Origin: Conexibacter sp. S30A1
GTDB lineage: Bacteria > Actinomycetota > Thermoleophilia > Solirubrobacterales > Solirubrobacteraceae
Length of the DNA stretch: 64,000 nt
Assembly (NCBI RefSeq): GCF_023330665.1
Contig: NZ_CP097127.1
Coordinates: 1,488,001-1,552,000, forward strand
Direction of reading: 5' to 3'
The position numbers and the translations under genes were made by a program. The notes below the pieces were generated by a model. It had not been told where the DNA came from. It did not search any database and was given only the letters and a program-made list of their open reading frames with translations. Position 1 is the stretch's first letter. Each line of letters opens with the position of its first letter. Of this stretch, positions 63,119-64,000 are shown piece after piece.

Positions 63119-63966
63119 TTGCAGGCAGGCACGCCCGGGAACGACTTCACGCCGAAGTCCTTCTTGTAGAGCTTTGCCAAGGTCCCATTTTTGTCTTCCG
63201 TGCAGAGGAACTTGTTCAGGTACCTGACCAGCGCCGTGTTGCCGTGCTGCACGGCGTAGGAGCCGTATTGAACGTCAAGCGGCTTGATCTTGGCCTGGAC
63301 GAGCTGGCCGGGATTTGCCTTGCTGTACTGGGCAAGCAGGTAGTCCTCAACGACGATCGCGTTGGCGCGTCCTGTCGCTACGAGCGAAAAGTCTGAATTC
63401 TCGTCTGCGAGCGCTTCGATCTTCGCCTTCGGGAAAGCTGCCTTTGCTTCAGACTGGTCGGTCGAGCCGAGCAGAGCGGTGATCGTGTCCTTGGGCGTGT
63501 TCAACTGTGAGATCTTGGTGATCGTGCTGGCATCCTTCTTGGGGATGCCAACGATCTGCGCGTATGGCACGTAGGCGTTGGTGAAGCTCACAACTTTTGC
63601 TCGTGCCGGGGTCGGCGACAGTCCGACCGAGACCATGTCGAACTTCTTAGTCTGCAGGCCGGGGATCAGCCCGTTGAAGCCGAGGTTGTCGATCTTCAGC
63701 TTGACGTGCGCGTAGGCCGCAAGCTTGCGGAGAAGGTCGACGTCGTAGCCTGCTGGCTTTCCGTGGTTGAGATACATCTCCGGTTTGAACTGCAGGTCCA
63801 TGCCCACTACGAGCGTCCCGGAGTGCATCAGACCCGGGGGCTTCGAGCTGGCTGACGCCTTGTGTCCAGTGGTGCTAGCGGCGGCACTGCCACACGCGCA
63901 TACCCCGAGGGCCACCAAGCCGGAACTGGCCAGTGCCGTAATAGCCCTTCTCTCCAACTTAAACAT
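63115..63966 (-). CDS. amino-acid-type ABC transporter solute-binding lipoprotein
   Basis: A 283-residue SBP_bac_3 protein. The N-terminus has a signal sequence with a lipobox-like ALGVCACGS, so it is probably anchored to the membrane. Mature part: GTLVVGMDLQFKPEMYLNHG, GYDVDLLRKLAAYAHVKLKI, FDMVSVGLSPTPARAKVVSF and the second lobe with VEDYLLAQYSKANPG. ATG 63966 follows GGGAGG by 7 bases. First visible gene of the hydroxyproline operon; permease and ATPase genes are not in the window. Substrate likely hydroxyproline or another polar amino acid. Confidence 0.9.
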   Translation of the reverse strand: MFKLERRAITALASSGLVALGVCACGSAAASTTGHKASASSKPPGLMHSGTLVVGMDLQFKPEMYLNHGKPAGYDVDLLRKLAAYAHVKLKIDNLGFNGLIPGLQTKKFDMVSVGLSPTPARAKVVSFTNAYVPYAQIVGIPKKDASTITKISQLNTPKDTITALLGSTDQSEAKAAFPKAKIEALADENSDFSLVATGRANAIVVEDYLLAQYSKANPGQLVQAKIKPLDVQYGSYAVQHGNTALVRYLNKFLCTEDKNGTLAKLYKKDFGVKSFPGVPACK

Positions 63967-64000
63967 CCCCAACCTCCCTTTCGACGTGACGGCCACCATA

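Overview
The window is high-GC DNA (roughly 65-70 % by eye) with actinobacterial gene content: a PspA-type protein, an ECF sigma factor coupled to a small membrane protein, zinc-finger rhomboid, TetR/DHA2 pair, Hsp20, and several IS256-family insertion sequences. It is most likely a chromosome segment of an Actinomycetota member, perhaps of the Thermoleophilia/Solirubrobacterales type; no rRNA or complete tRNA gene is present to fix the taxonomy. 

Layout. (1) 1-16 kb is ordinary chromosome: phosphopantetheinyl transferase (partial), PspA, thioesterase, CNNM/CorC protein, pterin carbinolamine dehydratase, BtuF-like protein, rhomboid, sigma factor, FAD oxidoreductase, TetR plus MFS exporter, Hsp20, and a P-type ATPase resembling Na,K-ATPase. 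(2) 16-38 kb is a graveyard and landing zone of mobile DNA. It has an IS-broken duplicate of the M24 peptidase/XRE-cupin pair that is intact at 55-57 kb. A complete 4,561-bp transposon (22624-27184) carries a zinc-ribbon HTH protein, a DDE transposase, a TniB/ExeA-like AAA ATPase and a DUF3987-like protein, and lies inside an ADP-ribosylglycohydrolase-TPR gene with a 7-bp target duplication. A 1,009-bp relative with the same ends but only the HTH gene (35187-36195) lies inside a nucleotidyltransferase-like gene. The zone also holds an ISAzo13-type element, two decayed IS256 copies, a secreted Cys-rich protein gene broken by an in-frame stop, and two toxin-antitoxin modules (AbrB-VapC and MazEF). 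MazEF is enclosed by 388-bp direct repeats. (3) 38.5-56.1 kb is one long minus-strand operon, transcribed from a clear TTGACA-17-TAACTT promoter at 56150-56178: M24 Xaa-Pro-type peptidase, ABM-type monooxygenase-like protein, hydantoinase/oxoprolinase A and B, a ribose-type ABC transporter, a second HyuA, two more HyuB and bifunctional PutA. Two XRE-cupin regulators are divergent from it. (4) 57.7-64 kb is a second minus-strand operon with the gene set of cis-4-hydroxy-D-proline degradation: solute-binding lipoprotein, three-subunit amine dehydrogenase, DapA-family deaminase, and semialdehyde dehydrogenase. 

Taken together, regions 3 and 4 look like a catabolic island for imino acids and cyclic amides: peptide cleavage next to proline, uptake, ring opening by ATP-dependent hydantoinase/oxoprolinase enzymes, and oxidation of proline and hydroxyproline to glutamate and 2-oxoglutarate. 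The first part is bounded by two direct copies (38165-38313 and 57433-57582) of a repeat containing the 3' half of a tRNA-Thr-like sequence. Two further copies lie at 36803 and 28123, suggesting repeated integration at tRNA-fragment sites. 

The candidate for an undescribed system is the HTH/DDE/AAA/DUF3987 transposon family, for which this window supplies both a full and a minimal version with exact ends.
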